64,000 bases of DNA. Origin: Nitratireductor arenosus (GTDB lineage: Bacteria; Pseudomonadota; Alphaproteobacteria; Rhizobiales; Rhizobiaceae). Below the pieces are notes generated by a model, which had not been told where the DNA came from, did no database searches, and worked only from the letters and a program-made list of their open reading frames with translations. Made by a program: the position numbers and the translations under genes. This document shows, in pieces, positions 47,238-56,843 of the stretch (its first letter is position 1; each line of letters starts with the position of its first letter). The stretch is from contig NZ_WPHG01000006.1 in assembly GCF_009742725.1 (NCBI RefSeq), positions 114,441 to 178,440 of the forward strand. The letters run 5' to 3'.

Positions 47238-47654
47238 ATGGACGTTGAATCGGTATGCTATCGTCGCGAACAAGATTTTTCCGCCGAAGATTTCCGCCGT
47301 GTCCTCGAGGAGTCCGGGCTGGGCGCGACGCGGCCGGTCGACGATCTGGACAGGCTGGCGCGGATGCTGGCCGGCGCCGACCTAATCGTCACCGCCCGGC
47401 TGGCCGACGGAACGCCAGTGGGCGTGGCGCGCTGTATCACGGATTTCTCCTGGTCAGCCTATCTTCCGGAACTCGCCATCAGCCGAGCCGCGCAAGGACT
47501 GGGAGTCGGCAAGAAGCTGATCGCGGAAACGCGGCGCCTGCTGGGCGATGAGGTGAGCCTGACGCTCGCGTCCATGCCCGACGTCGTTCGGTTCTACGAG
47601 AAGATCGGCATGGAAAGTATCGTCAACGCATTCTGGTTCCGGCGCGCGCGCTGA
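47238..47654 (+). CDS. GNAT-family N-acetyltransferase
   Basis: 138 aa. The acetyl-CoA site is LAISRAAQGLGVGKKLI (Q/RxxGxG/A type); preceding strands (VGVARCITDFSWSAYLPEL) and the final YEKIGMESIVNAFWF complete the fold. It is close to small YhbS/PanZ-like acetyltransferases with unknown substrates. ATG 47238 follows AAAGGAA. Its stop overlaps the start of the next gene by one base (TGATG). Confidence 0.88.
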   Translation: MDVESVCYRREQDFSAEDFRRVLEESGLGATRPVDDLDRLARMLAGADLIVTARLADGTPVGVARCITDFSWSAYLPELAISRAAQGLGVGKKLIAETRRLLGDEVSLTLASMPDVVRFYEKIGMESIVNAFWFRRAR

Positions 47655-48325
47655 TGCCGCTGCAAAACCGCGTCGATCCCTTCGGCGACATCCACGCCGT
47701 CGCTGCGCGCGGAATGTTCACAGGCAATCGCGGCGTCATCCATGAACCGACGACGAAGACACTGCTCAAGCGCCGTTGGACCACAAAAGCCTGGATCGTG
47801 TGCGCGTGCGATTTTCGTGGCCGCCGGCGCACGGTGATGGGCCGCAATGCGCCGTCCGGCAATGCCGGCTGGACCGAACTGTTTTTCCTCGACGAGGCGA
47901 CCGCGTTTGCCGCCGGCCACCGGCCCTGCTTCTACTGCCGGCGCGAGGCGGCCACAACATTCGCCGCCTGCTTTGCCGCCGGCAACGGCCTGGATGGGGC
48001 ACGGGCGCCGGCGATCGACGCCATTCTCCACCGCGAGCGCCTGACGCCGCTCCAACAGCGCGGACTTGTCCGGATCGATGCCGTTTCCGCTCTGCCCGAC
48101 GGCGCCATGGTGGCTTTTGAAAGCCAGGCCTTGCTGGTTGTCGGCGGCGCATTGCGGCGCTGGACCTTCAGCGGATATGGCCCTGCGCCGGCTTTTTCGA
48201 GCCGTCCGGATACACGGCTGCGCCTGGTGACGCCGCCGGCCACGCTCGCCGCGCTCAAGGCCGGCTACAACCCGGTCCTCCACGAAACCGCCCGCGCATC
48301 GTCTTCGGCAGCACGCACCGCTTAA
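47654..48325 (+). CDS. Conserved protein of unknown function with GHRPCxxC motif
   Basis: 223 aa. I recognise the pattern (start MPLQNRVDPFGDIHA, GMFTGNRGVIHEP, WTELFFLDEATAFAAGHRP, CFYCRREAA) as a conserved hypothetical family of proteobacteria without a function. The two Cys with the preceding His in GHRPCFYCRR suggest a small zinc or treble-clef-like site. The second half is more variable. It is coupled to the GNAT gene by a one-base stop/start overlap, which suggests joint action. Confidence 0.75.
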   Translation: MPLQNRVDPFGDIHAVAARGMFTGNRGVIHEPTTKTLLKRRWTTKAWIVCACDFRGRRRTVMGRNAPSGNAGWTELFFLDEATAFAAGHRPCFYCRREAATTFAACFAAGNGLDGARAPAIDAILHRERLTPLQQRGLVRIDAVSALPDGAMVAFESQALLVVGGALRRWTFSGYGPAPAFSSRPDTRLRLVTPPATLAALKAGYNPVLHETARASSSAARTA

Positions 48326-48420
48326 CGGCCGCGAAACCATGCCGCGTAACGTCACGGTAGGGCGGACTGCGTAAGTCTGCTGCACCCGGGCAAACAGATA
48401 CACACTTTACGGAGAACACG

Positions 48421-49569
48421 GTGGCGCTGGACAGTTTTACGCTTTTCGCCGCCAACGCCGTCGTGCTCGCCTTGATGGCTCTCGCTTTCCATTTCGCCGG
48501 GCGCCGCAATCCCGACCAGGCCTACTGGCGTTCCTGGTGCGCCGCAAATCTGCTCCTGGCGGCCGCGCTGGTGTTTTTCATGTTTCCCGCGCGGCTGCCC
48601 GAAACTCTGTCGATGATCGTGCCCAACGGGCTGCTGCTTGCCGGATTCGGCCTGCGCTGGCGTGCCGCGCGCGAGTTCAGCGGACGCGGCAGCACCGTGC
48701 ACAGCATCTGGGCGCCAACCATTCTGTTCCTGGTGCTGTGCGCCATTCCGCCGGTCGCCGGTTCCTATGCGATCATCTACAGCGTCGTGAACATCCTTCT
48801 CGCCACACTCGCCGGAGCGGTCGCCTGGGAGTTCCGACGCGATCGCGACGACCAGCTGCCGTCGCGCTACGGGCTCATCGCCGCCTACGCGCTTTTGAGC
48901 CTGTCTTTCGCCGCACGGGTGGTTCAGGGTTTCTTCGTCGGCGATGCGTTCGACGCCTATCTTCCCTACGACGCCATGCTTACCGTTCATCTGGTAATCG
49001 CCTTGCTGCACACGCCGGCAAGCGGCGCCTTCGCGCTGTCGATCGCCTATGAGCGGACCACGGCGAAGCTGCGCCATGCGGCCGCGCATGACTCGCTGAC
49101 GGAACTGCTCAATCGAGGTGCCTTCGAACGAATGGTCGCCGCCCGGATGAGCCGCGACAACGCCGCCGCCCAGGCTGTGTTGCTGCTCGACATCGACCGC
49201 TTCAAACGCATCAACGACCGTCACGGCCATGCCGCCGGCGACGCGATCCTGCGCGCCTGCGCCCGTATCGTCGAGGACGAGGCGGGTCGCAATACGCTGG
49301 TGGCCCGCATCGGCGGCGAGGAATTCGCGGTCCATATCCACAACGCCACCGCGCCCGAGGCGGAACGGACGGCCGAACGCATTCGCGCCGCCGTCCAGTC
49401 GGCCCGCATCACCGCCGGCGACAACACACTGGCGATGACCGTCAGCGTCGGCTGGTTCTGGAACGAGGGCGCCGGCCTCGATCTGGAGGACATGCTGCGC
49501 CGGGCCGACGTCGCGCTCTATCGCGCCAAGGAAACCGGCCGCAACCGCGTCGAGCGCCTCGCTGCGTAG
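48421..49569 (+). CDS. Membrane diguanylate cyclase (GGDEF)
   Basis: 382 aa. Six to seven hydrophobic segments in the first ~205 residues, then a GGDEF domain: [38 protein letters not shown], and the active loop [13 protein letters not shown]. The catalytic motif is intact (GGEEF), so c-di-GMP synthesis is expected. The RxxD inhibitory site that normally precedes it is absent (GRNTL in its place), so product inhibition should be weak. GTG 48421 is the start, following GGAGAACAC. Confidence 0.92.
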   Translation: MALDSFTLFAANAVVLALMALAFHFAGRRNPDQAYWRSWCAANLLLAAALVFFMFPARLPETLSMIVPNGLLLAGFGLRWRAAREFSGRGSTVHSIWAPTILFLVLCAIPPVAGSYAIIYSVVNILLATLAGAVAWEFRRDRDDQLPSRYGLIAAYALLSLSFAARVVQGFFVGDAFDAYLPYDAMLTVHLVIALLHTPASGAFALSIAYERTTAKLRHAAAHDSLTELLNRGAFERMVAARMSRDNAAAQAVLLLDIDRFKRINDRHGHAAGDAILRACARIVEDEAGRNTLVARIGGEEFAVHIHNATAPEAERTAERIRAAVQSARITAGDNTLAMTVSVGWFWNEGAGLDLEDMLRRADVALYRAKETGRNRVERLAA

Positions 49570-49649
49570 CACCGACCCGCCAGCGCCCTGCGACACAGCC
49601 GGCGCGAACCACCCTTGACCGCCGCCGCCCGCACGCGCATTGCTCGCCG

Positions 49650-50387
49650 ATGCGTGCCAATTACACGATGCAGCGACTGTTCGTCGACGCCGACCTGACG
49701 CCTGGGACGGTGGTCGAGGCGGCCCCGAACCAGGCCCATTACCTGCTCAATGTCCTGCGCATGCGGCAGGACTCGGAACTGCTGGTGTTCAACGGGCGCG
49801 ACGGCGAATGGCGGGCCCGGCTCGCCGCGAGCGGAAAAAAATCCGCCAGCCTGACGCTGATCGAGCAAACGCGTCCGCAACCTGTCCTTCCCGATCTCCA
49901 CTATTGTTTCGCGCCGCTGAAGAAGGGCCGGCTCGATTATCTGGTGCAAAAAGCGGTGGAAATGGGCGCCAGCGCGCTGACGCCCGTGATCACGCAGCAC
50001 TGCCAGATGCACAAACCGGGCATCGAGCGGCTCAGGGCAAACGCGCTCGAAGCGGCCGAGCAATGCGGCATCCTCGCCGTTCCCCCCGTCCACGCCCCCG
50101 TCAAGTTCGACCGGCTTATTGCCGACTGGGACCCCGGCCGGCGATTGATCTTTTGCGATGAAAGTGCCGAGACCCACAATCCGCTGACCATGCTGCAAGC
50201 GCTCGAAACCGACCGGCTTGGCCTGATCGTGGGACCCGAAGGCGGTTTTTCCGACGCCGAGCGCCGCGCCCTGCACGCCCTGCCCTTCGTCACCGCGATC
50301 CCGCTCGGTCCGCGCATCCTGCGCGCCGACACCGCCGCCGTGGCGGCGCTCGCGGTCATTCAGGCGACGATCGGCGACTGGCGGTAG
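49650..50387 (+). CDS. rsmE: 16S rRNA m3U1498 methyltransferase
   Basis: 245 aa. SPOUT-class methyltransferase. N-terminal PUA-like part ([28 protein letters not shown]) and the trefoil knot with [19 protein letters not shown] and [21 protein letters not shown] 49650 ([11 protein letters not shown]) matches related alphaproteobacterial starts better than ATG 49668. Function inferred from family; substrates are 30S subunits. Confidence 0.95.
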   Translation: MRANYTMQRLFVDADLTPGTVVEAAPNQAHYLLNVLRMRQDSELLVFNGRDGEWRARLAASGKKSASLTLIEQTRPQPVLPDLHYCFAPLKKGRLDYLVQKAVEMGASALTPVITQHCQMHKPGIERLRANALEAAEQCGILAVPPVHAPVKFDRLIADWDPGRRLIFCDESAETHNPLTMLQALETDRLGLIVGPEGGFSDAERRALHALPFVTAIPLGPRILRADTAAVAALAVIQATIGDWR

Positions 50388-50521
50388 GCAAGGTTAGATT
50401 TCTTTCCAGTACGCTTGCCAACCGCCTGGCGCCTGTGCGACCAGAGCGCCCTCCCCTCGGCGGCGCGCATCGTGTCCATCGCTTCGTTTCAGCCTTACCG
50501 CAGACAGGAAGGACGCCGGCC

Positions 50522-51814
50522 ATGGCACGCGCGCTCGGGCTCGATTTCGGCACGACCAACACCGTTCTCGCGATCACCGACCCGGCCGGCACCGCCACGC
50601 ACTCGCTGCCTTTCCGATCCAGCGCCGGCACGACCGACGCCATGCGCACCGCGCTTGCCTTCATGAAGGAGGGGCGCAGCACGCAATCGTTGCGCGTCGA
50701 GGCCGGCGAAGCCGCGATCGGGCTGTTTGTCGAGCACCCGGGCGACTGCCGCTTTCTGCAGTCGATCAAGACATTCGCGGCCAGCACCGTCTTTCAGGCC
50801 ACCACCATCTTCGCCAAGCGCCATTCCTTCGAGGATCTGATGGAGGCTTTCCTGCGCCGGCTGCAAGCCTATGCGGGCGACGCCTGGCCCACCGGCATTG
50901 AGCGGCTGATGGTCGGCCGGCCGGTGCGGTTTGCCGGCGCCAACCCGGACGAGCGCCTGGCGCTCGAGCGCTATCGGGCCGCACTCGCCCGGTTCGGTTT
51001 TCCCGAGATCCACTATATCTACGAGCCGGTCGCCGCCGCCTACTGGTTCGCCCAGCAACTGACGCGCGACGCCACCGTGCTGGTTGCCGATTTCGGCGGC
51101 GGCACGACCGACTATTCGCTGATCCGCTTCGAACATCATGCCGGCACCGTGCGCGCCGTGCCGCTCGGCCATGCCGGGGTCGGCGTTGCGGGCGACCATT
51201 TCGACTACCGGCTGATCGACAGGCTGGTCGCCCCGGAAATCGGCAAAGGCAGCCAGTTTCGCAGTTTCGGCAAGCTACTCGACCTGCCGGCCAGCTATTT
51301 CGCCAATTTCGGGCGCTGGAACCAGCTTTCGATCTTCAAGACCACGCGCGAGTTTACCGAGTTGAAGTCGCTGCTGCGCCACGCGACCGAACCGGAAAAG
51401 CTTCAGCTCTTCGTCGACCTGATCGATTATGACGAAGGCTATCCACTCTACCAGGCGATCGCGGCAACCAAGATGGCGCTGTCGGAGGCGACGGAGGCGG
51501 AGTTCCACTTCGCGCCGCTGGGCGCGGCCGGCCGCAAGACCGTCAGACGCGCCGACTTCGAGACCTGGATCGCCGGCGATCTTGCGCGCATGGAGGCAGC
51601 GCTCGACGAGGTATTGACCTGCACCGACACGCAGGCCGGCGCGGTCGACAAGGTCTTTCTCACCGGCGGCAGTTCCTTTGTCCCGGCCGTGCGCGGCATC
51701 TTTTCGCGCCGCTTCGACGCCTCGCGCATCGAAAGCGGCGGCGAATTGCTGTCGATCGCCCACGGCTTGGCGCTGATCGGCGAAAGCAACGACATCGGGC
51801 AGTGGACGCGCTGA
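50522..51814 (+). CDS. YegD-like Hsp70-family protein
   Basis: 430 aa. Hsp70/actin ATPase fold: phosphate-1 LGLDFGTTNTVLAI, phosphate-2 LVADFGGGTTDYSLI, and adenosine motif FLTGGSSFVPAVRGIF. It lacks the C-terminal substrate-binding and lid domains of DnaK, as YegD does, so a chaperone role is uncertain. ATG 50522 follows AAGGA; in-frame extension to 50435 is discounted. Single gene. Confidence 0.92.
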   Translation: MARALGLDFGTTNTVLAITDPAGTATHSLPFRSSAGTTDAMRTALAFMKEGRSTQSLRVEAGEAAIGLFVEHPGDCRFLQSIKTFAASTVFQATTIFAKRHSFEDLMEAFLRRLQAYAGDAWPTGIERLMVGRPVRFAGANPDERLALERYRAALARFGFPEIHYIYEPVAAAYWFAQQLTRDATVLVADFGGGTTDYSLIRFEHHAGTVRAVPLGHAGVGVAGDHFDYRLIDRLVAPEIGKGSQFRSFGKLLDLPASYFANFGRWNQLSIFKTTREFTELKSLLRHATEPEKLQLFVDLIDYDEGYPLYQAIAATKMALSEATEAEFHFAPLGAAGRKTVRRADFETWIAGDLARMEAALDEVLTCTDTQAGAVDKVFLTGGSSFVPAVRGIFSRRFDASRIESGGELLSIAHGLALIGESNDIGQWTR

Positions 51815-51938
51815 GCGCCCCGGCGATCAAGCGCCTTTGAACCATCGGTCAGGTTTTTTTGCTTGATTGCGCCTGCCGCCTCGGCCATCACTCGCCCGCC
51901 GGCGCGAATTCGGCCACATCCTTGCCTGGGAAGCTTTC

Positions 51939-53312
51939 ATGGCGCGTGACACGACCGATTTTCGCCCGATCGAAACCGTCGACGAGCTCGTCGATTACCT
52001 CGCCCAGGGCAACAAGCCCCGCGCCGACTGGCGCATCGGCACCGAGCACGAGAAATTCCCCTTCTACGCCGACGGCAACAGCCCGGTGCCTTATGGCGGC
52101 GAGAACGGCATCAAGGCGCTTCTGGAAGGCATGCAGCGCGTGCTCGGCTGGGAACCGATCATCGACGCCGGCAATATTATCGGCCTGGTGGAGCCGACCG
52201 GCAGCGGCGCGATCTCGCTCGAGCCCGGCGGCCAGTTCGAGCTCTCCGGCGCGCCACTGGAAACGCTGCACCAGACCTGCCGCGAAGGAAACGCCCATCT
52301 GGCGCAGTTGCGCCAGATCGCCGAGCCGCTCGGCATCCGCTTCCTCGGCCTCGGCGGCAGCCCGAAATGGACGCTGGCCGAAACGCCGAAAATGCCGAAA
52401 TCGCGCTATGACATCATGACGGCCTATATGCCCAAGGTCGGCAGCCAGGGCCTCGACATGATGTACCGGACCTGCACCATCCAGGTGAATCTCGATTTTT
52501 CCAGCGAAACCGACATGCGCCGCAAGATGCAGGTGTCGCTGAAGCTGCAGCCGCTTTCGACCGCGCTTTTCGCCAACTCGCCCTTCACCGATGGCAGGCC
52601 GAACGGGCTCAAATCCTGGCGCGGCGAGATCTGGCGCGACACCGACAACCGGCGCTCCGGCCTGCTGCCATTCTGCTTTTCGCCCGATTTCGGCTTTGCC
52701 GACTATGTCGAATGGGCGCTCGACGTACCGATGTATTTCGTCATCCGCGACGACCGCTACCACGACTGCACCCACGTCACCTTCCGCCAGTTCATGGACG
52801 GCGCGCTCAGGAATTCTGTTCCCGACGGCGTACCCACCATGGGCGATTGGGCCAACCATTTGTCGACCCTTTTTCCCGACGTGCGACTGAAGCGCTTTCT
52901 GGAGATGCGCGGCGCCGACGGCGGCCCGTGGCGGCGCATCTGCGCGCTGCCGGCCTTCTGGGTCGGCCTGCTCTACGACGAAGCGGCGCTGGACGCGGCC
53001 GAAGCGCTCACCGCGAACTGGTCGTTCGAGGAGGTCGGCGCGATGCGCGACGCCGTCCCACGCGAGGGGATCGACGCCGTCTTCCGCGGCCACGGTCTGC
53101 GCGAGATGGCGCGCGAGGTGCTTTCGATCGCCCAAATGGGATTGAAGAACCGCAACTTACGCAACCAGGACGGTTATGACGAAACCAGTTTCCTGTCGCC
53201 GCTCGACGAGGTGGTGGCACGCGGCACCACCTCGGCCGACGAGATGATCGGCGCCTTCCACACCCGTTGGGGCGGCTCGATCGAACCGGTCTTCCTCGAA
53301 TACGCTTACTGA
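51939..53312 (+). CDS. gshA: Glutamate-cysteine ligase (plant/alphaproteobacterial type)
   Basis: 457 aa. First step of glutathione synthesis. The GCS2/class III pattern: RIGTEHEKFPFYADG, LVEPTGSGAISLEPGGQFELSG (split residues only quoted in part), GSQGLDMMYRTCTIQVNLDF, and WALDVPMYFVIRD. Length and motifs match the plant-like enzymes of Rhizobiales, which differ from E. coli GshA. ATG 51939 is chosen because family members begin MARDTTD-like; a longer ORF from 51867 lacks a ribosome site. gshB is not in the window. Confidence 0.95.
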   Translation: MARDTTDFRPIETVDELVDYLAQGNKPRADWRIGTEHEKFPFYADGNSPVPYGGENGIKALLEGMQRVLGWEPIIDAGNIIGLVEPTGSGAISLEPGGQFELSGAPLETLHQTCREGNAHLAQLRQIAEPLGIRFLGLGGSPKWTLAETPKMPKSRYDIMTAYMPKVGSQGLDMMYRTCTIQVNLDFSSETDMRRKMQVSLKLQPLSTALFANSPFTDGRPNGLKSWRGEIWRDTDNRRSGLLPFCFSPDFGFADYVEWALDVPMYFVIRDDRYHDCTHVTFRQFMDGALRNSVPDGVPTMGDWANHLSTLFPDVRLKRFLEMRGADGGPWRRICALPAFWVGLLYDEAALDAAEALTANWSFEEVGAMRDAVPREGIDAVFRGHGLREMAREVLSIAQMGLKNRNLRNQDGYDETSFLSPLDEVVARGTTSADEMIGAFHTRWGGSIEPVFLEYAY

Positions 53313-53421
53313 GCGTCCGGCGGGCTGCATCGCCAATTCGCCGCCGCATCGCCGATGCCGTTTGCGCAGCACCGGTATTGGGATAGGCTTCACGGTGGTA
53401 AGAACGCTCCCGGAGACCACC

Positions 53422-54360
53422 ATGCTGCCGCTCTACGACATGATCGCGAACGCCCAGAACGGGCAGGCCGTGGACCTGCTGGCCAGACAGTTCAACCTGA
53501 GCCAGCAGCAGACGCAGCTTGCGCTCGAGGCGCTGCTGCCGGCCTTCAGCCAGGGCCTGAAGCGCAACGCCGCTGATCCTTACGGCGTCGGCGCCTTTCT
53601 GTCCGCGCTCTCCACCGGCCGCCACGCGCAATATTTCGACGATGCCGCCAACGCCTTCTCCTCACAAGGGGTCGCCGAAGGAAACGGGATTCTCGGCCAT
53701 TTGTTCGGCTCCAAGGAGCTCTCGCGCGCAGTGGCCGCCCAGGCCGCCCAGGCGACCGGCCTCGGCCAGGACATTCTCCGGCAAATGCTTCCCGTAATCG
53801 CCGCCATGGTGATGGGCGGCCTGTTCAAACAATCTACCGGTCAGTTGGACGGCGGCGCCCGCGCCCAGTCGGTGCAGCCCAATTTCGGCGCCGCCGGTTT
53901 CGGCGGATCCGGCAATCCGCTCGGCGAGATCATCGCCGAAATGATGCGTCAGGGCGCCGGCCCCGCCTCCCGGCCGCAGCCGCAGTCGCAGGCAGCGCCC
54001 TCGCCTTTCGACAATCCGTTCGGAAAGATCCTGCAGGACATGTTCGGCGGCGCCATGCAGCAACAGCCCCAACACCGACCGCAAGCGCGCGAGGACGGAC
54101 AGGATCAGCAGGCAGACAATCCTCTCGGGCGCATCTTCGAGGAGATGATGCGCGGCGCACAGCCGCGCAAGACCGCCGCGCCCGAGCCGGAACCGGCCGC
54201 GCAGCGCCCGCGCGCCAGCCCGGGCGGCCGGCCGCGCACGCCCTATGACGATCTTTTCGGCGACATGTTCGAAACCGGCCGCCAGACCCGTGACGAATAT
54301 CAAAAAAACGTCGAATCGGTGTTCGATCAGTTCCTGCGCGGCATGGACCGTCATCGCTGA
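53422..54360 (+). CDS. DUF937 protein with repeated short motifs in its tail
   Basis: 312 aa. The N-terminal ~145 residues are the helical DUF937 domain (QAVDLLARQFNLSQQQTQLA, GNGILGHLFGSKELSRAVA, MLPVIAAMVMGGLFKQ). The rest is low-complexity Pro/Gln/Ala linkers carrying a recurring motif: NPLGEIIAEMMRQ (~165), NPFGKILQDMFGG (~198), NPLGRIFEEMMRG (~233) and PYDDLFGDMFETG (~274). Function unknown. ATG 53422 follows CGGAG; ATG 53362 has no site. Confidence 0.85.
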   Translation: MLPLYDMIANAQNGQAVDLLARQFNLSQQQTQLALEALLPAFSQGLKRNAADPYGVGAFLSALSTGRHAQYFDDAANAFSSQGVAEGNGILGHLFGSKELSRAVAAQAAQATGLGQDILRQMLPVIAAMVMGGLFKQSTGQLDGGARAQSVQPNFGAAGFGGSGNPLGEIIAEMMRQGAGPASRPQPQSQAAPSPFDNPFGKILQDMFGGAMQQQPQHRPQAREDGQDQQADNPLGRIFEEMMRGAQPRKTAAPEPEPAAQRPRASPGGRPRTPYDDLFGDMFETGRQTRDEYQKNVESVFDQFLRGMDRHR

Positions 54361-54410
54361 GGCCCGCAGCCGAACAGGCGGCGGGCACGATGCGATATGC
54401 GCACCGGCGG

Positions 54411-54446
54411 CAAAAAGCCCGGCCTCCGCGGGGTGGGAGGCCGGGC
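54411..54446 (-). terminator. Intrinsic terminator of the DUF1127 gene
   Basis: Perfect 11-bp stem: GCCCGGCCTCC (54417-54427) and GGAGGCCGGGC (54436-54446) with an 8-nt loop. On the minus strand the stem is followed by TTTTTG (54416-54411). It lies 70 bp after the DUF1127 stop. Confidence 0.9.
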
Positions 54447-54515
54447 AGTGAGCAGGCGAGAGCCGGGGGGAAAGCCGGCGGGAGTGTCTGGCCTGCGGGA
54501 AACGGTTCGAGCCGG

Positions 54516-54821
54516 TCAGTGGACCAGCCGCACGCCTTCTTCGATCTGGCGGCGGCGCGCCTGCGCCATGGTGCCGAGAACCGAGGTCGGGTCGACGCCG
54601 CCTGGCGCGTGATAGGCCACGTGAAGATCGCCGCGCACCAAACCGATATCGGCAAGCTGGGCATCCGTCATCTCGCCGAGACGGTAGATTTCGCGTCGGT
54701 TTCTCCAGGCGCGGAACCACAATGCCACGTGATCGGCGAACCGCAGAAGCGTAGCGGCCACGACGCGCGGCCGGGTGGTGGCGGGGGCAAGGGACATCGT
54801 CTCGTCGTCGATCCTGGTCAT
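54516..54821 (-). CDS. DUF1127 protein
   Basis: 101 aa. The DUF1127 motif is in the middle: LWFRAWRNRREIYRLGEM followed by TDAQLADIGLVRGDL. The tail (MAQARRRQIEEGVRLV) is basic. Such small Arg-rich proteins are linked in alphaproteobacteria to phosphate/carbon metabolism, RNA binding and stress, but the role of this one is unknown. ATG 54821 (MTRIDDETMSLAPA) has AAGGAG upstream. Divergent from a LysR gene, a pairing that recurs in rhizobia. Confidence 0.9.
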   Translation of the reverse strand: MTRIDDETMSLAPATTRPRVVAATLLRFADHVALWFRAWRNRREIYRLGEMTDAQLADIGLVRGDLHVAYHAPGGVDPTSVLGTMAQARRRQIEEGVRLVH

Positions 54822-54979
54822 GGCGGTCTCCTTCGCGCTGTGCGGGCGCAACCGCTCGCGCGGTGACCATTCACCGCCGCTTGGAGAGCGTTGCACCCTT
54901 CAACGGGACGCCGGATTTCTCGCACGCAACGATTGATCAGTCGAACGAATGTTTCTAATCTTTAGGATCAAAACCACTG

Positions 54980-55945
54980 ATGGGTAATGCCATGGCCTCC
55001 CCACTCGACCTGGACCAGCTCCAGACCTTCATCGCCATTGCCGACAGCGGCAGCTTTACCCGCGCCGCCGAGGAGGTCCACCGTACCCAGTCGGCGGTAT
55101 CGATGCAGATGCGGCGCCTCGAGGAACGCATCGGCAGGCCGCTATTCGAAAAGAACGGCCGCGTGAACCGGCTTTCGGAGGACGGCGAAAAGCTGCTTGC
55201 CTATGCACGGCGCATGCTGCGCCTCAATCGCGAGACGATCGCCGCCTTCGACGAGCGCAGCCTGGAAGGGCATGTGCGCATCGGCACGCCCGACGACTAC
55301 GCCGACCGCTTCCTGCCCGAGATCATGGCCCGCTTCGCCCGCTCCAACCCACGGGTGGAACTGTCGGTCATCTGCGAACCGACGGTCAATCTGGTCGAGC
55401 AGGTCAGGCGCGGCCTGCTCGATATCGCCCTGGTGACGCATGACGACGAAAAGGGCGCGGGCCAGGTCGTGCGGCGCGAGCCGCTATTGTGGGTCGCCTC
55501 GTCGAACCATTGCGTGCACGAAGAAGACATCCTGCCGCTGGCGGTCGGGCGGCCGTCCTGTCTGTGGCGCCGCGCCGCCATCGACGTGCTCGACCGCATG
55601 GAGCGCGACTATCGCATCCTGTTCACGAGCTGGTCCGCGACCGTCATCATCGCCTCCGTGCTGAGCGGACTGGCGGTGTCGGTGCTGCCCGAATGCGCGC
55701 TGCGGCCCGGCATGCGGATTCTGGGCGAAAACGACGGGTTCGGAGTACTACCCGACTGCCGCATCGGCCTCATTCGCGGCCAGACGACACAGCCGGCGAT
55801 CGTCGAGGCGCTGGCCCGCCACGTCTCCGAAAGCCTCGACAACATTTCCTTGCCGGCCGCCGGAGACGAGGCAGGCTTCGATTTCGCCACGCCGGCGCCG
55901 GGCCGCGCGCGCCACCAGCGGCCGGGCGTGCTCCCGGTCTGGTGA
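54980..55945 (+). CDS. LysR-family regulator (LrhA-like) divergent from DUF1127
   Basis: 321 aa. N-terminal HTH: LDQLQTFIAIADSGSFTRAA and TQSAVSMQMRRLEERIGRPL. The effector domain from ~90 (GHVRIGTPDDYADRFLPEIM) and the central segment VGRPSCLWRRAAIDVLDRM are typical of the LrhA/HexA-like group. ATG 54980 is the longest, ATG 54992 is possible. TTGATC (54933) and TAATCT (54956) at 17-bp spacing are a candidate promoter. It probably regulates the DUF1127 gene on the other side. Confidence 0.92.
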   Translation: MGNAMASPLDLDQLQTFIAIADSGSFTRAAEEVHRTQSAVSMQMRRLEERIGRPLFEKNGRVNRLSEDGEKLLAYARRMLRLNRETIAAFDERSLEGHVRIGTPDDYADRFLPEIMARFARSNPRVELSVICEPTVNLVEQVRRGLLDIALVTHDDEKGAGQVVRREPLLWVASSNHCVHEEDILPLAVGRPSCLWRRAAIDVLDRMERDYRILFTSWSATVIIASVLSGLAVSVLPECALRPGMRILGENDGFGVLPDCRIGLIRGQTTQPAIVEALARHVSESLDNISLPAAGDEAGFDFATPAPGRARHQRPGVLPVW

Positions 55946-55954
55946 CGCGGAAGC

Positions 55955-56836
55955 CTATTTTTCCTGGTCGACCAGGCCGCGCACGAACCAGCGCTGCAAC
56001 AGCACCACCACCAGCACCGGAGGCGCCATGGCGAGCAACGTGGTGGCCATGGTGAGGTTCCAGCGCGTGTCGGCATTGTCGGTCGGCAGGGTGCGGGCGA
56101 CCCCGATCACCACCGTGGTCATGTCGGCCTGCGTCGTCACCAGCAGCGGCCACAAATACTGGTTCCAGCCATAGATGAACAGGATGACGAACAGCGCCGC
56201 GATCGACGTGACCGACATCGGCAGCAGGATGTCGAAGAAGAACCGCATCGGGCTGGCCCCGTCGACCTTCGCCGCCTCGCATAGCCCGTCGGGCACGACG
56301 AGGAAAAACTGGCGGAACAGGAAGGTGGCGGTCGCCGAGGCGATCAGCGGCAGGATCAGGCCCGAATAGGTGTCGAGCATGGAAAAGTTGAGCCCGATAT
56401 CGATGCCCGCCAGCGAGACGATCGACGTCAGCGGCCGGGCGACATTGGCCACCACCTCGAAGGTCGGCACGATCCGCACCTCCACCGGCAGCATCAGCGT
56501 GATGAAGATCGCCCAGAACGCCACCATGCGGAAACGGAAGCGGAAATAGGTGATGGCGAAGGCCGAAAGCAGCGAAATCACCAGCTTGCCGGCGGTGATG
56601 CCGAGCGCCATCACCGTCGAGTTCAGCAATTGGCGCTGCAGGTCGTCCTTGGTCCAGGCCGCGCGCAGATTCTCCCACAGATAGGCGCCCGGCGGCGTCA
56701 TGAGGTCGAGGCTTTGCGCGGTGTCGGGCTGCGACGCGATGACGAAAGCGTAGTAGACCGGCAGGAAGATCGCCACCAGACCGACCGCGAGGATCAGCCA
56801 GCAGGCGGCGTCGAAACGGGGCGTATGTTCGATCAT
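55955..56836 (-). CDS. ugpE: ABC sugar-phosphate transporter permease UgpE-like
   Basis: 293 aa, six hydrophobic segments. The coupling EAA loop is CEAAKVDGASPMRFFFDILLP. The order UgpB-UgpA-UgpE and the sequence type point to import of sn-glycerol-3-phosphate or a similar phosphodiester; related systems move other glycerol derivatives. 7 bp after ugpA. Convergent with the LysR gene, 9 bp apart. Confidence 0.9.
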   Translation of the reverse strand: MIEHTPRFDAACWLILAVGLVAIFLPVYYAFVIASQPDTAQSLDLMTPPGAYLWENLRAAWTKDDLQRQLLNSTVMALGITAGKLVISLLSAFAITYFRFRFRMVAFWAIFITLMLPVEVRIVPTFEVVANVARPLTSIVSLAGIDIGLNFSMLDTYSGLILPLIASATATFLFRQFFLVVPDGLCEAAKVDGASPMRFFFDILLPMSVTSIAALFVILFIYGWNQYLWPLLVTTQADMTTVVIGVARTLPTDNADTRWNLTMATTLLAMAPPVLVVVLLQRWFVRGLVDQEK

Positions 56837-56843
56837 GATCCCA

